NCBI RefSeq assembly: GCF_014905415.1
Contig: NZ_BNEO01000002.1
Span: 620,001 to 684,000 of the forward strand
DNA: 64,000 nucleotides
Direction: 5' to 3'
Source: Virgibacillus salexigens
GTDB lineage: Bacteria > Bacillota > Bacilli > Bacillales > Amphibacillaceae
Part shown: positions 1-7,973 of the stretch, one piece after another
Position numbering within the stretch: the first letter of the stretch is position 1
Layout: every line of letters begins with the position of its first letter
The notes under the pieces: generated by a model
Seen by the model: only the letters and a program-made list of their open reading frames with translations
What the model was told of the DNA's origin: nothing
The model's database searches: none
Program-made: the position numbers and the translations under genes

Positions 1-335
1 GACTTTGTTTGCGCCATTATAAATAATCGATATTCCTCTGTAGGAATTTTTCGGTTTCGCTCATAATTTTCTTCACAAACTTCCGCTATTTTCAATAAGA
101 GAGGGTCAGTAGAGCTTTCTTTTACAGCATCAATATAATACTTCATTTCATCAGAAGTTTCTAATTTATGTATTTTTTCACCTAATAATCCAGCTACTTC
201 TGACCTTTGTTCTACTCCTTTTTGCGGGATTTTTGTACGCATATCCCAATGAATTAACATAAGTGCTTCTTGATAAGCACTTATGTTACCCAAATATTTT
301 TTAAATTTTTCTATGACATGTGTTATTTCCCCCAT
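1..335 (-). CDS. ypwA: M32 carboxypeptidase (N-terminal part, runs off the left edge)
   Basis: This is the N-terminal 111 residues of a zinc metallocarboxypeptidase of the M32 (carboxypeptidase Taq) family, which trims C-terminal residues from peptides in the cytoplasm. The visible part begins MGEITHVIEKFKKYLG and has the family pattern of an early ALMLIHWDM helix; the HEXXH zinc site would lie beyond the edge. Its ATG shares one base with the TAA of ypsC (TAATG) and follows an AAAGGGG ribosome site, so the two genes are probably co-transcribed and coupled, in the same order as B. subtilis ypsC-ypwA. Only about a fifth of the protein is seen. Confidence 0.85.
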   Translation of the reverse strand, partial: MGEITHVIEKFKKYLGNISAYQEALMLIHWDMRTKIPQKGVEQRSEVAGLLGEKIHKLETSDEMKYYIDAVKESSTDPLLLKIAEVCEENYERNRKIPTEEYRLFIMAQTK

Positions 336-1474
336 TATAATTCCCCTTTCTCTTTTTTTCCGAAGTACTGATAATAATCTGTACGTATAAAACCATTAAA
401 TAATTTTCGCTTTTTTGTAGCTTTCTGACCATATTCTTTTTCAAATTGTTCAAATGCTGTCAAAATATAAACACTCCAACTGTGGTGATTCTTCATAATT
501 GAACCAAGGTCTTTCGCTAACGCTGCCGCAATTTCTTTGTCACCTAATCTTTGCCCATAAGGAGGGTTACCAATTAGATAGCCGTTAGCATCTTTTATGG
601 TCAGATCACGAACTTGCATTTGTTTCCATGAAACTAAGTCGCCTAAACCCGCTTCAATTGCATTTTGTTTTGATATTTCTACCATTTTATGGTCAATATC
701 TGAACCCACGATTGTTAATGCTTGATCGTAATTTGCCAAATCCTCTACTTCTTCAAAGGCCTGATCCCAATATTTACTTCTAATGAGACCCCAATCCTCA
801 CTAACGAATTCCCGATTAAATCCTGGTGCGATATTCTGTCCAATTAGTGCCGCTTCAATAGGAATTGTTCCCGAACCGCAAAATGGATCAATTAACGGCT
901 CATCCGGTTTCCAATTCGTCAATTTCACCAAGGCTGCGGCTAGCGTTTCTTTTAATGGCGCTTCTCCTTGACCTACCCGGTATCCTCGTTTATGTAAGCC
1001 TGTTCCGGATGTATCAATGGTCAATGTCGCCATATCCTTTAATAACGCAATTTCTACCTTATATACAGGTCCTGTTTCTGGCAATTTCGATACAATTCCA
1101 TGTTTTAATTTCAGCCTTTCTACAATTGCTTTTTTTGTAATTGCTTGGCAATCTGGTACACTATATAATTTGGAATGAACAGATTTACCAATTACTGGAA
1201 CTTGGCCATCCTCTGGTATATATTCCTCCCATCGTAACTCCTTCACCCCTTCAAATAACTCATCAAAGGACGTAGCATGGAACGTACCTATAAGTAGTCT
1301 GACTCGATCTGCAGTACGAAGCCATAAATTGCATCGTGGAATTGCCGAGATTGGTGCATCAAATAGTACTTTTCCATTTTCCACTTTTGCTTCATATCCT
1401 AATTCTCTTACCTCATTGGCTACAATCGATTCTAAACCCATAGCAGCCGTTGCAATCAATGTTACTGTGCGCAT
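335..1474 (-). CDS. ypsC: THUMP-domain class I RNA methyltransferase, YpsC (RlmL-N/TrmN-like)
   Basis: A SAM-dependent methyltransferase that probably modifies guanine in rRNA or tRNA. An N-terminal ferredoxin-like/THUMP region (about residues 1-155) for RNA binding precedes a Rossmann methyltransferase domain with DPFCGSGT at 196-203 (SAM loop) and the catalytic NPPY at 303-306, typical of N2-guanine methyltransferases. Length 379 residues is normal. The ATG follows AGAAAGGA with good spacing. It lies between rnpB and ypwA, so three RNA- or peptide-processing genes sit side by side. The exact modified nucleotide cannot be told from sequence. Confidence 0.9.
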   Translation of the reverse strand: MRTVTLIATAAMGLESIVANEVRELGYEAKVENGKVLFDAPISAIPRCNLWLRTADRVRLLIGTFHATSFDELFEGVKELRWEEYIPEDGQVPVIGKSVHSKLYSVPDCQAITKKAIVERLKLKHGIVSKLPETGPVYKVEIALLKDMATLTIDTSGTGLHKRGYRVGQGEAPLKETLAAALVKLTNWKPDEPLIDPFCGSGTIPIEAALIGQNIAPGFNREFVSEDWGLIRSKYWDQAFEEVEDLANYDQALTIVGSDIDHKMVEISKQNAIEAGLGDLVSWKQMQVRDLTIKDANGYLIGNPPYGQRLGDKEIAAALAKDLGSIMKNHHSWSVYILTAFEQFEKEYGQKATKKRKLFNGFIRTDYYQYFGKKEKGEL

Positions 1475-1555
1475 GTAATAATTCCTTTCTACCGTGTAGA
1501 TTATTTTCCATTAGTTTATCATATCCTGTGCTAGAATATGAACTTTCTGTTACAC

Positions 1556-1600
1556 TAAAAAACCTTTCTGATACCTCAGATGAGATTCAGAAAGGTTTTA
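1556..1600 (-). terminator. Intrinsic terminator of rnpB
   Basis: On the minus strand a 13-bp stem (AAAACCTTTCTGA against TCAGAAAGGTTTT) with a loop of about 15 bases is followed by a T run, just after the 3' end of the RNase P RNA. Confidence 0.85.
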
Positions 1601-1617
1601 ATACAAATAATATTGTT

Positions 1618-2022
1618 ATGGGACCGATTAAATACTCGATAAGCCATGTTCTGTACCATTGTACTACAAACGGTGGTCAAACCTCGTACGTCGGTTGCGA
1701 TCATCTATCTACAAGTAATAACTTGTCCCTTTTTCGGTTCAACTTCCCTACTAAAGGATGCCCCTACCATTATTTGGGTTGCTCACTCGTGGGGTTTACC
1801 TCGTTCCACCCAAGAAGTTTCCTTCTCAGCTACGTCACTGTGGCACTTTCAAGGATATTTCCATATCTTTTAAGACTTAGGAAATAAACCTGCCGTTAAC
1901 CTACTGGTTACCTTGACTTATGATTTCGTCAAGCACGAACACTACAGACATCGCAGTCTGTGTGAGCATGGACTTTCCTCTGTATTAAATACAGCGATCA
2001 CATGAGTATTTAACGAATAACC
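1618..2022 (-). ncRNA. rnpB: RNase P RNA, B-type (Bacillus type)
   Basis: The catalytic RNA of ribonuclease P, which removes 5' leaders from pre-tRNA. On the minus strand it carries the universally conserved core blocks GAGGAAAGTCCATGCTC, the GTGCCACAGTGACG segment, GGTAAACCCC, the AGATAGATGATCGC block and the closing ACATGGCTTA. The two ends can pair (GTTAAATACTC with GAGTATTTAATC) as helix P1. Its length of about 400 nt and its architecture are those of Bacillus B-type RNA rather than the Escherichia type. The 5' end is placed by the promoter and the 3' end by P1 and the terminator; each may be off by a few bases. No protein-coding reading of this stretch should be believed. Confidence 0.95.
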
Positions 2023-2028
2023 TTATAA

Positions 2029-2057
2029 ATAATACCATAAACAATTAAAACTTTCAA
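2029..2057 (-). promoter_or_regulatory. Sigma-A promoter of rnpB
   Basis: The minus strand reads TTGAAA, 17 bases, then TATTAT, with an extended TGG before the -10. The predicted start about 7 bases on falls at the first base of the RNase P RNA. Confidence 0.75.
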
Positions 2058-2079
2058 GTGTTAGCTACAACAAAATAGA

Positions 2080-2394
2080 TTAACTTTCTGTTTCAGCGAA
2101 TTTTTTACCGAATACTGCTTTTTCCAAATTAGACAACCGTTTTAATACATCATAATTCACTTGAGGGTTTGGATTTGGTTGAACAGATCGTGTTTTAGGT
2201 TGTTCTGTCGTTGTTTTCTTCAAGCGATCATTCTCTTGCTGTAATCGTTCCAATTCTTGTTTAAATACATCATAATCTTGGATAATTAGATCTAAAAACT
2301 CATCCACTTCCTCTTGATTATAACCACGCATAGCCGTTTTAAAATCTTTCTCAAGTATATCTTTACTACTTAACTGTACTCGATTTAAACTCAT
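2080..2394 (-). CDS. gpsB: Cell division/elongation switch protein GpsB
   Basis: A small DivIVA-like cytosolic adaptor that shuttles PBP1 (ponA, also in this window) between septum and side wall. The N-terminal lipid and partner-binding domain shows LSSKDILEKDFKTAMRGY and EEVDEFLD, then a coiled coil (residues about 38-65), a flexible PxxNPNPQ linker and a short C-terminal trimerisation segment ending near KAVFGKKF. The 104-residue length is near the family norm. A GAGGTGATGAA ribosome site precedes the ATG. It lies directly upstream of rnpB as in B. subtilis (ypsB), although ypsA is missing here and a metabolic cassette adjoins instead. Confidence 0.95.
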   Translation of the reverse strand: MSLNRVQLSSKDILEKDFKTAMRGYNQEEVDEFLDLIIQDYDVFKQELERLQQENDRLKKTTTEQPKTRSVQPNPNPQVNYDVLKRLSNLEKAVFGKKFAETES

Positions 2395-2496
2395 TTCATC
2401 ACCTCGTCATGTTTACATGGTTCATTATACTTGTACCACTTTTATTTACCATTGTATTAATTCTAATTCCTTTTATGTCTATTTTTCTTTTCACTT

Positions 2497-2525
2497 ATTA
2501 TAGCATTAAATGATCAACCTGAAAA
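2497..2525 (-). promoter_or_regulatory. Candidate extended -10 promoter for gpsB
   Basis: The minus strand has TGC-TATAAT with a weak TTTTCA 17 bases upstream. A second TATAAT (2424-2429) lies only 30 bases from the gpsB start and is an alternative. Confidence 0.4.
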
Positions 2526-2556
2526 ATGAATCTCCATTTCATCCTCCATCCCTCAA

Positions 2557-3738
2557 TTAAGTTTCCCTTTTTAATAGTACATATAATAACATACTTTGCG
2601 CAAAACAACCTAAATCAATTTGAGTTAATGCTTCAATTTTATTCAGCCGATAAATTAGTGTATTTCGATGGATAAATAGTAATTTTGCAGCTTTGCTTAG
2701 ATTTAGGTTGCAATCACAATAGGTTAAGAAATTCTGCTTTAATTCAAGGAAATTCTTCTGATGGTATAAATTTCTTAACCGTAATTGAATAATTGAGTGA
2801 ATATCATTTGTATCGTAAAAAGGAAATAGTTGAGCAAGTACATTCCAATCATAAAAAGAGTAAATTGCAGGATTAATTGTCGTTTGTTTCCCCAACTTTA
2901 TTAAATTCTCCGCTTCTTCATAAGAAAAGCATAGTTTATCCATCGATTCATATTTATTACCAACGGCAACCGTAAAAGCATTCAAATGATAAACGTTAAG
3001 CATTTCCATTAGCTCTAAGCTATTCTTTTTAAAATCTGCCATAAATGAATGGTAGTCAGTTATATCATTAATGGCCTTTAAAAGGACAATCTTTTGCGGA
3101 TTTAAGAATGCACAAGCAGCCGTTTCAGCTTGGTATGCCTTTCGTATGCAATATAAAATTTCCCTTCTTAAATATTCCATTGAAAAAGCATGGTTTTTAG
3201 CTGCCTGTACCGTTGTGATTAACGAATTTCCGATATCTATGACAATGCAGCAGCGCGGTAACAAGTATTCCATATGCAAAATAGAACAGTACTCTTTTAA
3301 TTTTTCGATATTCCTTTTATTTTCCAACAGGATATATTGTATGAATGATTCTGTAATTTTTGATTCTAATTCCTCAATATGGGAATGAATCGTTTCATGC
3401 CACATTGTTTCAACATAGTTTTTGATTAATTCTGCATACGGCATTACCTGATGTGGATCACCTATAATTCCTAGTACACCAGCCGTTTGATGCTCAAAAC
3501 AAAGAGGTAAAGCAATGCCTGGAAGCACATTTTCCATCGTTGAAACCGTATTGTCATCAAATAAAATAGCCTTGTTTAATTTGATGACTTCTACAGATGG
3601 TTTATGTATTTTACCAATTCGATCTGAGTTGGTATCTCCAATTATATACCCCTGTCTATCACTCAGACTTATTGGAAATGGAGATATTTTTGAAACCGTT
3701 TTCACTGTTTGTTGTGCAAATTGTACAAAACGTTCCAC
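2557..3738 (-). CDS. CdaR/PucR-family transcriptional regulator with sugar-diacid-recognition-type N-terminus
   Basis: A probable activator for the divergent oxidoreductase-symporter genes. The N-terminal half (about residues 5-135) resembles the putative sugar diacid recognition domain of CdaR (PYAELIKNYVETMWHE region). The middle is a GGDEF-like PucR domain, and the C-terminus (about 340-390) is the PucR-type helix-turn-helix with the hallmark HRNTLIYRLNKIE. The start is GTG after AGGGGATTAG. PucR-type proteins commonly sense a catabolite and switch on neighbouring genes; in B. subtilis one member, PutR, controls proline use. The real effector here is unknown. A perfect palindrome lies about 50 bases upstream of the start. 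Confidence 0.8.
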   Translation of the reverse strand: MERFVQFAQQTVKTVSKISPFPISLSDRQGYIIGDTNSDRIGKIHKPSVEVIKLNKAILFDDNTVSTMENVLPGIALPLCFEHQTAGVLGIIGDPHQVMPYAELIKNYVETMWHETIHSHIEELESKITESFIQYILLENKRNIEKLKEYCSILHMEYLLPRCCIVIDIGNSLITTVQAAKNHAFSMEYLRREILYCIRKAYQAETAACAFLNPQKIVLLKAINDITDYHSFMADFKKNSLELMEMLNVYHLNAFTVAVGNKYESMDKLCFSYEEAENLIKLGKQTTINPAIYSFYDWNVLAQLFPFYDTNDIHSIIQLRLRNLYHQKNFLELKQNFLTYCDCNLNLSKAAKLLFIHRNTLIYRLNKIEALTQIDLGCFAQSMLLYVLLKRET

Positions 3739-3786
3739 CCTAATCCCCTGCCTTATTACATGCTTTTTTATTATTTTAACATAATT

Positions 3787-3807
3787 TAGATTATTTAAAA
3801 TAATCTA
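3787..3807. promoter_or_regulatory. 21-bp perfect palindrome, candidate operator of the divergent cassette
   Basis: Two 10-base arms, TAGATTATTT and AAATAATCTA, flank a single central A at 3797 in the 171-bp region between the regulator and the oxidoreductase. It is too AT-rich and too far from any gene end to be a terminator. Its size and symmetry suit a dimeric regulator, and on the minus strand it would overlap a possible TTTTAA/TAAAAT promoter of the regulator itself. Confidence 0.6.
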
Positions 3808-3909
3808 GTTTACCTCCAGAAATTTGTTGAATTTATCCCTAGATTTACAATCTGTTTTTAATTTATAACCAATGTATAGGTTACTAATTTACATATGAGG
3901 TGAATGCTA

Positions 3910-5073
3910 ATGTACAAATCGGACATTATTATTGTCGGTAGCGGAGTAATTGGCTCAAGTATAGCTTACAATTTGTTGAATGATGGGTATACAGGGGAAA
4001 TTGTTGTCTTCGAGAAAGACTCCCTTAACGAATTTTCATCAACTTCAAGAAGCGCAGGAGGAATAAGGCAACTTTTCACCACAACTATTAATATTCAAAT
4101 TAGCCGCTATAGCTTACAAAAATACAAAACATTTCCAACAGATATGGCTATTCGTGGAGAAAAAGCAGAAATTGATTTTAAGCAACGAGGGTATTTATTT
4201 CTTGCAAAAGCAGAAAATACCGAAACATTACAAAGACAATGTGCTCTACAACGACATTTTGGTGTTCCTTCCGATTTCCTATCCCCATATGAATTAAAAA
4301 CACTTATTCCAGAATTAACTATTTCTGATTTAATAGGTGGACTTTATTGTTCGGAAGATGGTTATCTAGACCCTTATTCAGTAATGCAAGGATATATAAA
4401 AAAGGCCAAACAATTAGGCGCATCTTATGTATATAAAGAAGTTGACTCGATTTTGAAAGAAAATCATCGAGTAACTGGGGTCCGATTAGCAACTGGAGAT
4501 ATATACAAAGCTCCTATCGTAATAAACTGTGCTGGTCCTTGGGCTGCTGCGTTAAGTGCAAAGTTAGATTTACCGCTACCAATTATTCCCTTAAAGCGGC
4601 AAATTATTCAATTTGATACTGCCGAACCTTTATCGAATGAATTGCCATTAACAGTTGATCCTACGGGTGTTTACTTTCGGCATGAAGGAAAACAGATCAT
4701 TACTGGTTATTCTGAAAAAGTGGAACCAGGTATTGATTTTTCATGGAAACGATCTTTTTTTCTAGATCAACTATGGCCTATATTGGCCGAAAGGATGTCT
4801 CATTTTGAGCAAGCTAAAATTATTAGCGGCTGGGCTGGTATGTACAGTTTTAATTCAATGGATCAAAATGCCATTATTGGCGAACACCCTCAGTTAAAAG
4901 GTTACTTTACTGCATGTGGTTTTAGTGGTCATGGAATGCAGCAAGCTCCAGCTATAGGTAAAGGAATATCCGAACTAATTCGATTGGGGCAATACGAAAC
5001 ACTCGATCTTCGTCCGTTGAGATTTGAGCGTTTTAAAGAGAAAGATCTAGTAATTGAAGGTGCCGTTGTCTAA
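3910..5073 (+). CDS. FAD-dependent amino acid/amine oxidoreductase (DAO family)
   Basis: A flavoprotein of the D-amino acid oxidase/sarcosine oxidase-beta/glycine oxidase superfamily, likely oxidising a secondary amine or amino acid. The N-terminus has the dinucleotide-binding IIVGSGVIGSSIAYNL, then STSRSAGGIRQLF, which positions FAD, a second FAD segment VINCAGPWAA at about 205-214, and the C-terminal GFSGHGMQQAPAIG that closes the flavin site. At 387 residues it is full length. The ATG at 3910 is preferred over 3904 because GAGG is nine bases upstream of it. The symporter gene follows after 60 bases. The substrate (proline, hydroxyproline, sarcosine, dimethylglycine or a D-amino acid) cannot be decided from sequence. 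Confidence 0.85.
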   Translation: MYKSDIIIVGSGVIGSSIAYNLLNDGYTGEIVVFEKDSLNEFSSTSRSAGGIRQLFTTTINIQISRYSLQKYKTFPTDMAIRGEKAEIDFKQRGYLFLAKAENTETLQRQCALQRHFGVPSDFLSPYELKTLIPELTISDLIGGLYCSEDGYLDPYSVMQGYIKKAKQLGASYVYKEVDSILKENHRVTGVRLATGDIYKAPIVINCAGPWAAALSAKLDLPLPIIPLKRQIIQFDTAEPLSNELPLTVDPTGVYFRHEGKQIITGYSEKVEPGIDFSWKRSFFLDQLWPILAERMSHFEQAKIISGWAGMYSFNSMDQNAIIGEHPQLKGYFTACGFSGHGMQQAPAIGKGISELIRLGQYETLDLRPLRFERFKEKDLVIEGAVV

Positions 5074-5133
5074 CTTCAGTTGGATAATGTATATAAAGAC
5101 GTTTCTATACGGAACTGATTATGAGGAGGATTT

Positions 5134-6588
5134 ATGAATATTATTGCTGTTGAATTTTTTATCTATTGTCTTGTCCTGCTTACGATTGGATATGCCTTTA
5201 GCAAACGGAGTAAAACCCATTCTGAATTTTTATTGGGTGGAAAGAAGTTACCAGGATGGGCACTTGCGTTTTCGGAACGGGCTACAGGGGAATCGGCATG
5301 GCTGCTTCTAGGTTATACGGGATTTGTATTTATGACGGGATTATCAGGGATATGGGTAGCGGTAGGCATTGCTATTGGAATTATATTTGCTTGGTTATTT
5401 TTAGCGAAGAAATTTATGCAGGAAACAGATAAGTATCATGTACTGACTTTACCAGATTATTTAGCTGTACGATTTGGACAAAAAGCGAAAGTGATTCGTT
5501 GGCTGACAAGCATTTTAATTGCCAGTTTTCTTATGTTTTATGTAGGTGCGCAAATGGCAGGAGCAGGTAAAATGTTATTCACTACATTTGGTATCCCGCA
5601 TGCTGCAGGAATAATCTTAGCAACCATTGTTATTATCATTATAGCTTTTGCTGGTGGATTTATTTCGGTAGTATGGACAGATATGATACAAAGCGTCATG
5701 ATGGTGATTACATTAGTTGCCCTGCCTATAATGGCATTCTTTTATATTCAATCACATGGTTTGTCCATAACAGAATCACTTTATCAGGCAGGACCAACCT
5801 TTAACTCCTGGTTTGGTGGTCTCACCGGTTTTTCAATCGGAGTATTGTTCTTTAATAATTTTTCATGGTTTTTTGGGTTTCTAGGAGGTCAGCCACAACT
5901 GAGTGCTCGGTTTATGGCACTGAAAAATAATAAACAGGCAAAACAAGGTAGCATTGTAGCCATTACTTGGACTATTCTTGCATACGGCGGTGCCTTTATG
6001 ATAGGACTAGCAGCAATTACTATGTATGACCAAGGTTCATTTAAAGATGTTGAAATTATATTACCCACCATGATTTTAGATCTTTTCTCTCCATGGATAG
6101 CTGGATTACTCTTGGCAGGAGTGTTAGCTGCTATCATAACCACAGCTGACTCCCAATTAATGGTTATAACGAGTTCAATTAGTGAGGATATTATCCATAA
6201 AACCTTTAAAATGGAGTTTTCAGAGAAACAATTTGTTTGGATTTCTCGGCTCACTATAGTCGTATTCGGAGTAATAGGAATGATAATCGCATTAGTTTCG
6301 GAGTCTTTGCTTTATTTAGTTGTAAGTTGGGCATGGGCTGGTGTTGGTTGCACCCTTTCCCCTGCTATCCTCTTAACGTTTTTCTGGAAAAAGTACTCTA
6401 GTGCTGGAGTAGTTGCAACGGTGGTATCAGGTCTGATTTCAACGATTATATGGATTAGTACACCATTGGAAGGAATGATTACTTCTAAATTTACCACTTT
6501 CCTTATTGCTGGGTGTTTAGGGGTTATCTTTAGTTTAGTTCTTCCAGACCAAAACGAAGCAAACGTTCCTAAAGAAGAAACAATCTAA
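5134..6588 (+). CDS. Sodium:solute symporter, PutP-like (SSS family)
   Basis: An integral membrane Na+-coupled carrier with about 13 hydrophobic segments. Family marks include the N-terminal SEFLLGGKKLPGWALAFSE, the GESAWLL segment, the central GFLGGQPQLSARFMALK loop and the TTADSQLMVITSSISEDI segment, which contributes to the Na2 site. These resemble proline transporters (PutP/OpuE) most. The ribosome site GAGGAGGATTT fits the ATG. It is the second gene after the FAD oxidoreductase, so it probably imports that enzyme's substrate. Length 484 residues is normal. Confidence 0.85.
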   Translation: MNIIAVEFFIYCLVLLTIGYAFSKRSKTHSEFLLGGKKLPGWALAFSERATGESAWLLLGYTGFVFMTGLSGIWVAVGIAIGIIFAWLFLAKKFMQETDKYHVLTLPDYLAVRFGQKAKVIRWLTSILIASFLMFYVGAQMAGAGKMLFTTFGIPHAAGIILATIVIIIIAFAGGFISVVWTDMIQSVMMVITLVALPIMAFFYIQSHGLSITESLYQAGPTFNSWFGGLTGFSIGVLFFNNFSWFFGFLGGQPQLSARFMALKNNKQAKQGSIVAITWTILAYGGAFMIGLAAITMYDQGSFKDVEIILPTMILDLFSPWIAGLLLAGVLAAIITTADSQLMVITSSISEDIIHKTFKMEFSEKQFVWISRLTIVVFGVIGMIIALVSESLLYLVVSWAWAGVGCTLSPAILLTFFWKKYSSAGVVATVVSGLISTIIWISTPLEGMITSKFTTFLIAGCLGVIFSLVLPDQNEANVPKEETI

Positions 6589-6620
6589 AAAGAGCTAATC
6601 AAATAATATTAATAAAGAAT

Positions 6621-6676
6621 AATCCGAACGATCGAACTACACCAATTTATAGACAGATCATCGTTCGGATTTTATT
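6621..6676 (+). terminator. Terminator after the symporter
   Basis: A perfect 12-bp stem AATCCGAACGAT/ATCGTTCGGATT with a 27-base loop is followed by TTTATTAT. It may also serve cdd transcripts arriving from the other side. Confidence 0.7.
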
Positions 6677-6699
6677 ATAACCTCTTGCTAGATTATAAT

Positions 6700-7104
6700 T
6701 TAATTTTTGTTTAAATCGGAAGGCTGAAATGAGAAAGGCAATAATTCATTCATTGAGACTGTCTTTACCTCATTTTTTAAATTCGTTAAATGGATAATCA
6801 TATCACCTTTGAAAAATTCACTCATTACTTGCCGACATGAACCACATGGCGGTACCGGCCGTTCCGTATCAGCAATAACAGCCATTTCTATAAATTCGTC
6901 CTCTCCATCAGCAATTGCTTTAAAAATAGCAACACGTTCGGCACAACAAGAAACTGGATACGCTGCATTTTCTATATTACATCCAGTGTATAACTTTCCG
7001 GATTTGGTAAGCAATGCTGCACCAACGGGAAATTTGGAATATGGTACGTAAGCTTTCGATAACATCGTATGTGCTTCATTTAATAAATCTTGTTTATTCA
7101 GCAT
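6700..7104 (-). CDS. cdd: Cytidine deaminase
   Basis: Deaminates cytidine and deoxycytidine to uridine and deoxyuridine in pyrimidine salvage. The zinc and catalytic residues are visible as C53-A-E55 and P-C86-G-S-C89, the same numbering as the tetrameric B. subtilis enzyme, and the protein has the usual 134 residues. The ATG at 7104 is chosen because GGAGGAG lies eight bases upstream; the TTG at 7122 would place that site inside the gene. In B. subtilis cdd sits beside era, so its position here is a rearrangement. It has its own promoter inside the yppE terminator region. Confidence 0.95.
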   Translation of the reverse strand: MLNKQDLLNEAHTMLSKAYVPYSKFPVGAALLTKSGKLYTGCNIENAAYPVSCCAERVAIFKAIADGEDEFIEMAVIADTERPVPPCGSCRQVMSEFFKGDMIIHLTNLKNEVKTVSMNELLPFSFQPSDLNKN

Positions 7105-7135
7105 CTCATTTTCTCCTCCCAACTTGTGGAAGGAT

Positions 7136-7164
7136 ATTATAAGAAAAAAATCGCTACTTGTAAA
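7136..7164 (-). promoter_or_regulatory. Sigma-A promoter of cdd, overlapping the yppE terminator
   Basis: The minus strand reads TTTACA, exactly 17 bases, then a perfect TATAAT. The -35 hexamer lies in the loop and stem of the yppE terminator and the terminator T run lies in the spacer. Confidence 0.7.
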
Positions 7165-7170
7165 GCGATT
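7144..7170 (-). terminator. Terminator of yppE
   Basis: A 7-bp stem AATCGCT/AGCGATT followed by a T run on the minus strand. The yppE stop codon overlaps the first stem bases. Confidence 0.7.
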
Positions 7171-7531
7171 ACAGATCCACCTTGTTTAATTCGTCCATCA
7201 GTTGATCAAAAATATATATAACAGAATGGTTTAATTCCATATATCGTTTTCTTCTGACATCAATGTAATAACTATGCATAAGTAATAGCTCCATATTTTC
7301 CTTCGTTGAAACGATTTGTTGTGGATGAACATTTACTTTACGTTCTTTAACGAATTGTAATGCTAACGTTTCCCATTGTTGTAAGCGGTCGTATATTGGT
7401 GTCGTTTCCTCTTTAACTTGTAGAAACAAAGCTCGATCTTTTCGGTTTTCCGGAGGATCATTCTGTTCATAATGGTATTTTAAATTATCTAAATAGCGTT
7501 TTAACGTTTCTGTTTGTTCAATTAAATTCAT
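7169..7531 (-). CDS. yppE: YppE family protein (DUF1798)
   Basis: A 120-residue, all-helical protein of unknown function found across Bacillus. It begins MNLIEQTETLKRYLDNLK and contains a conserved KENMELLLMHSYYIDVRRKRYMEL-type helix. The ATG at 7531 follows AAGGCGG; a longer frame starting further upstream lacks a ribosome site and would add an unrelated basic leader. No signal peptide or membrane segment. It lies downstream of a small helical protein and shares its direction, matching the B. subtilis yppC-yppE neighbourhood beside recU. Confidence 0.8.
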   Translation of the reverse strand: MNLIEQTETLKRYLDNLKYHYEQNDPPENRKDRALFLQVKEETTPIYDRLQQWETLALQFVKERKVNVHPQQIVSTKENMELLLMHSYYIDVRRKRYMELNHSVIYIFDQLMDELNKVDL

Positions 7532-7599
7532 GTTGAATGCCGCCTTTTTATGATTAGTTATTAAGCATATTTTAACATATAGACAGCTATGCGAACGAT

Positions 7600-7809
7600 T
7601 TAAATACTTACTTTCTTCCATGTTGTTCTAAATGCATTTATCTCATTCATTTGATCATGGTAATGATCAGAAATATCATTTTCTATTTTCATCATTAATT
7701 TTTGATCCATCCAACGGATTTGATCAGCTAGATGCTGTAACGATACTTCTACCGTTCGTCGATCCGCCCCTTGCTCACTTGCATCCATTTGCTTTGCTGC
7801 GTTGTTCAT
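7600..7809 (-). CDS. Small conserved-looking protein, 69 residues, function unknown
   Basis: A strong AAAGGAGGGG ribosome site precedes MNNAAKQMDAS. The product is hydrophilic and predicted mostly helical (VEVSLQHLADQIRWMDQKLM, then an acidic and histidine-rich stretch), with no cysteine and no membrane segment. It lies 68 bases upstream of yppE in the same direction, in the place of B. subtilis yppD, but I cannot confirm homology by eye. A short coiled-coil partner protein is possible. Confidence 0.6.
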   Translation of the reverse strand: MNNAAKQMDASEQGADRRTVEVSLQHLADQIRWMDQKLMMKIENDISDHYHDQMNEINAFRTTWKKVSI

Positions 7810-7973
7810 GAATTCCCCTCCTTTCGTTCGTACTTCATTATTATATTTATTCGAGAGGATCAATTTCTCTCCTGCACGTTCGACAAAACTAGAAGAAAGC
7901 TTACAAAACGAATAAAATTGCTCATTTTTTTAAGGATTTTTGACAAACTATTCTATAAGGGAGGTAGTTACCC

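Noticed and set aside
1450-1887. Plus-strand 145-codon open frame
   Set aside because: It lies across the antisense of the RNase P RNA and terminator; the RNA's conserved core explains the sequence.
3844-3900. Promoter for the oxidoreductase-symporter genes
   Set aside because: TTTACA at 3844 is not at a good distance from any -10-like hexamer, so no promoter is assigned.
5889-6254. Minus-strand 121-codon frame inside the symporter gene
   Set aside because: Antisense to a clear membrane-transport protein, with no start signal.
7939-7965. TTGACA as a sigma-A -35 for sspM
   Set aside because: The position 17 bases on is the ribosome site, and a forespore promoter is expected instead.
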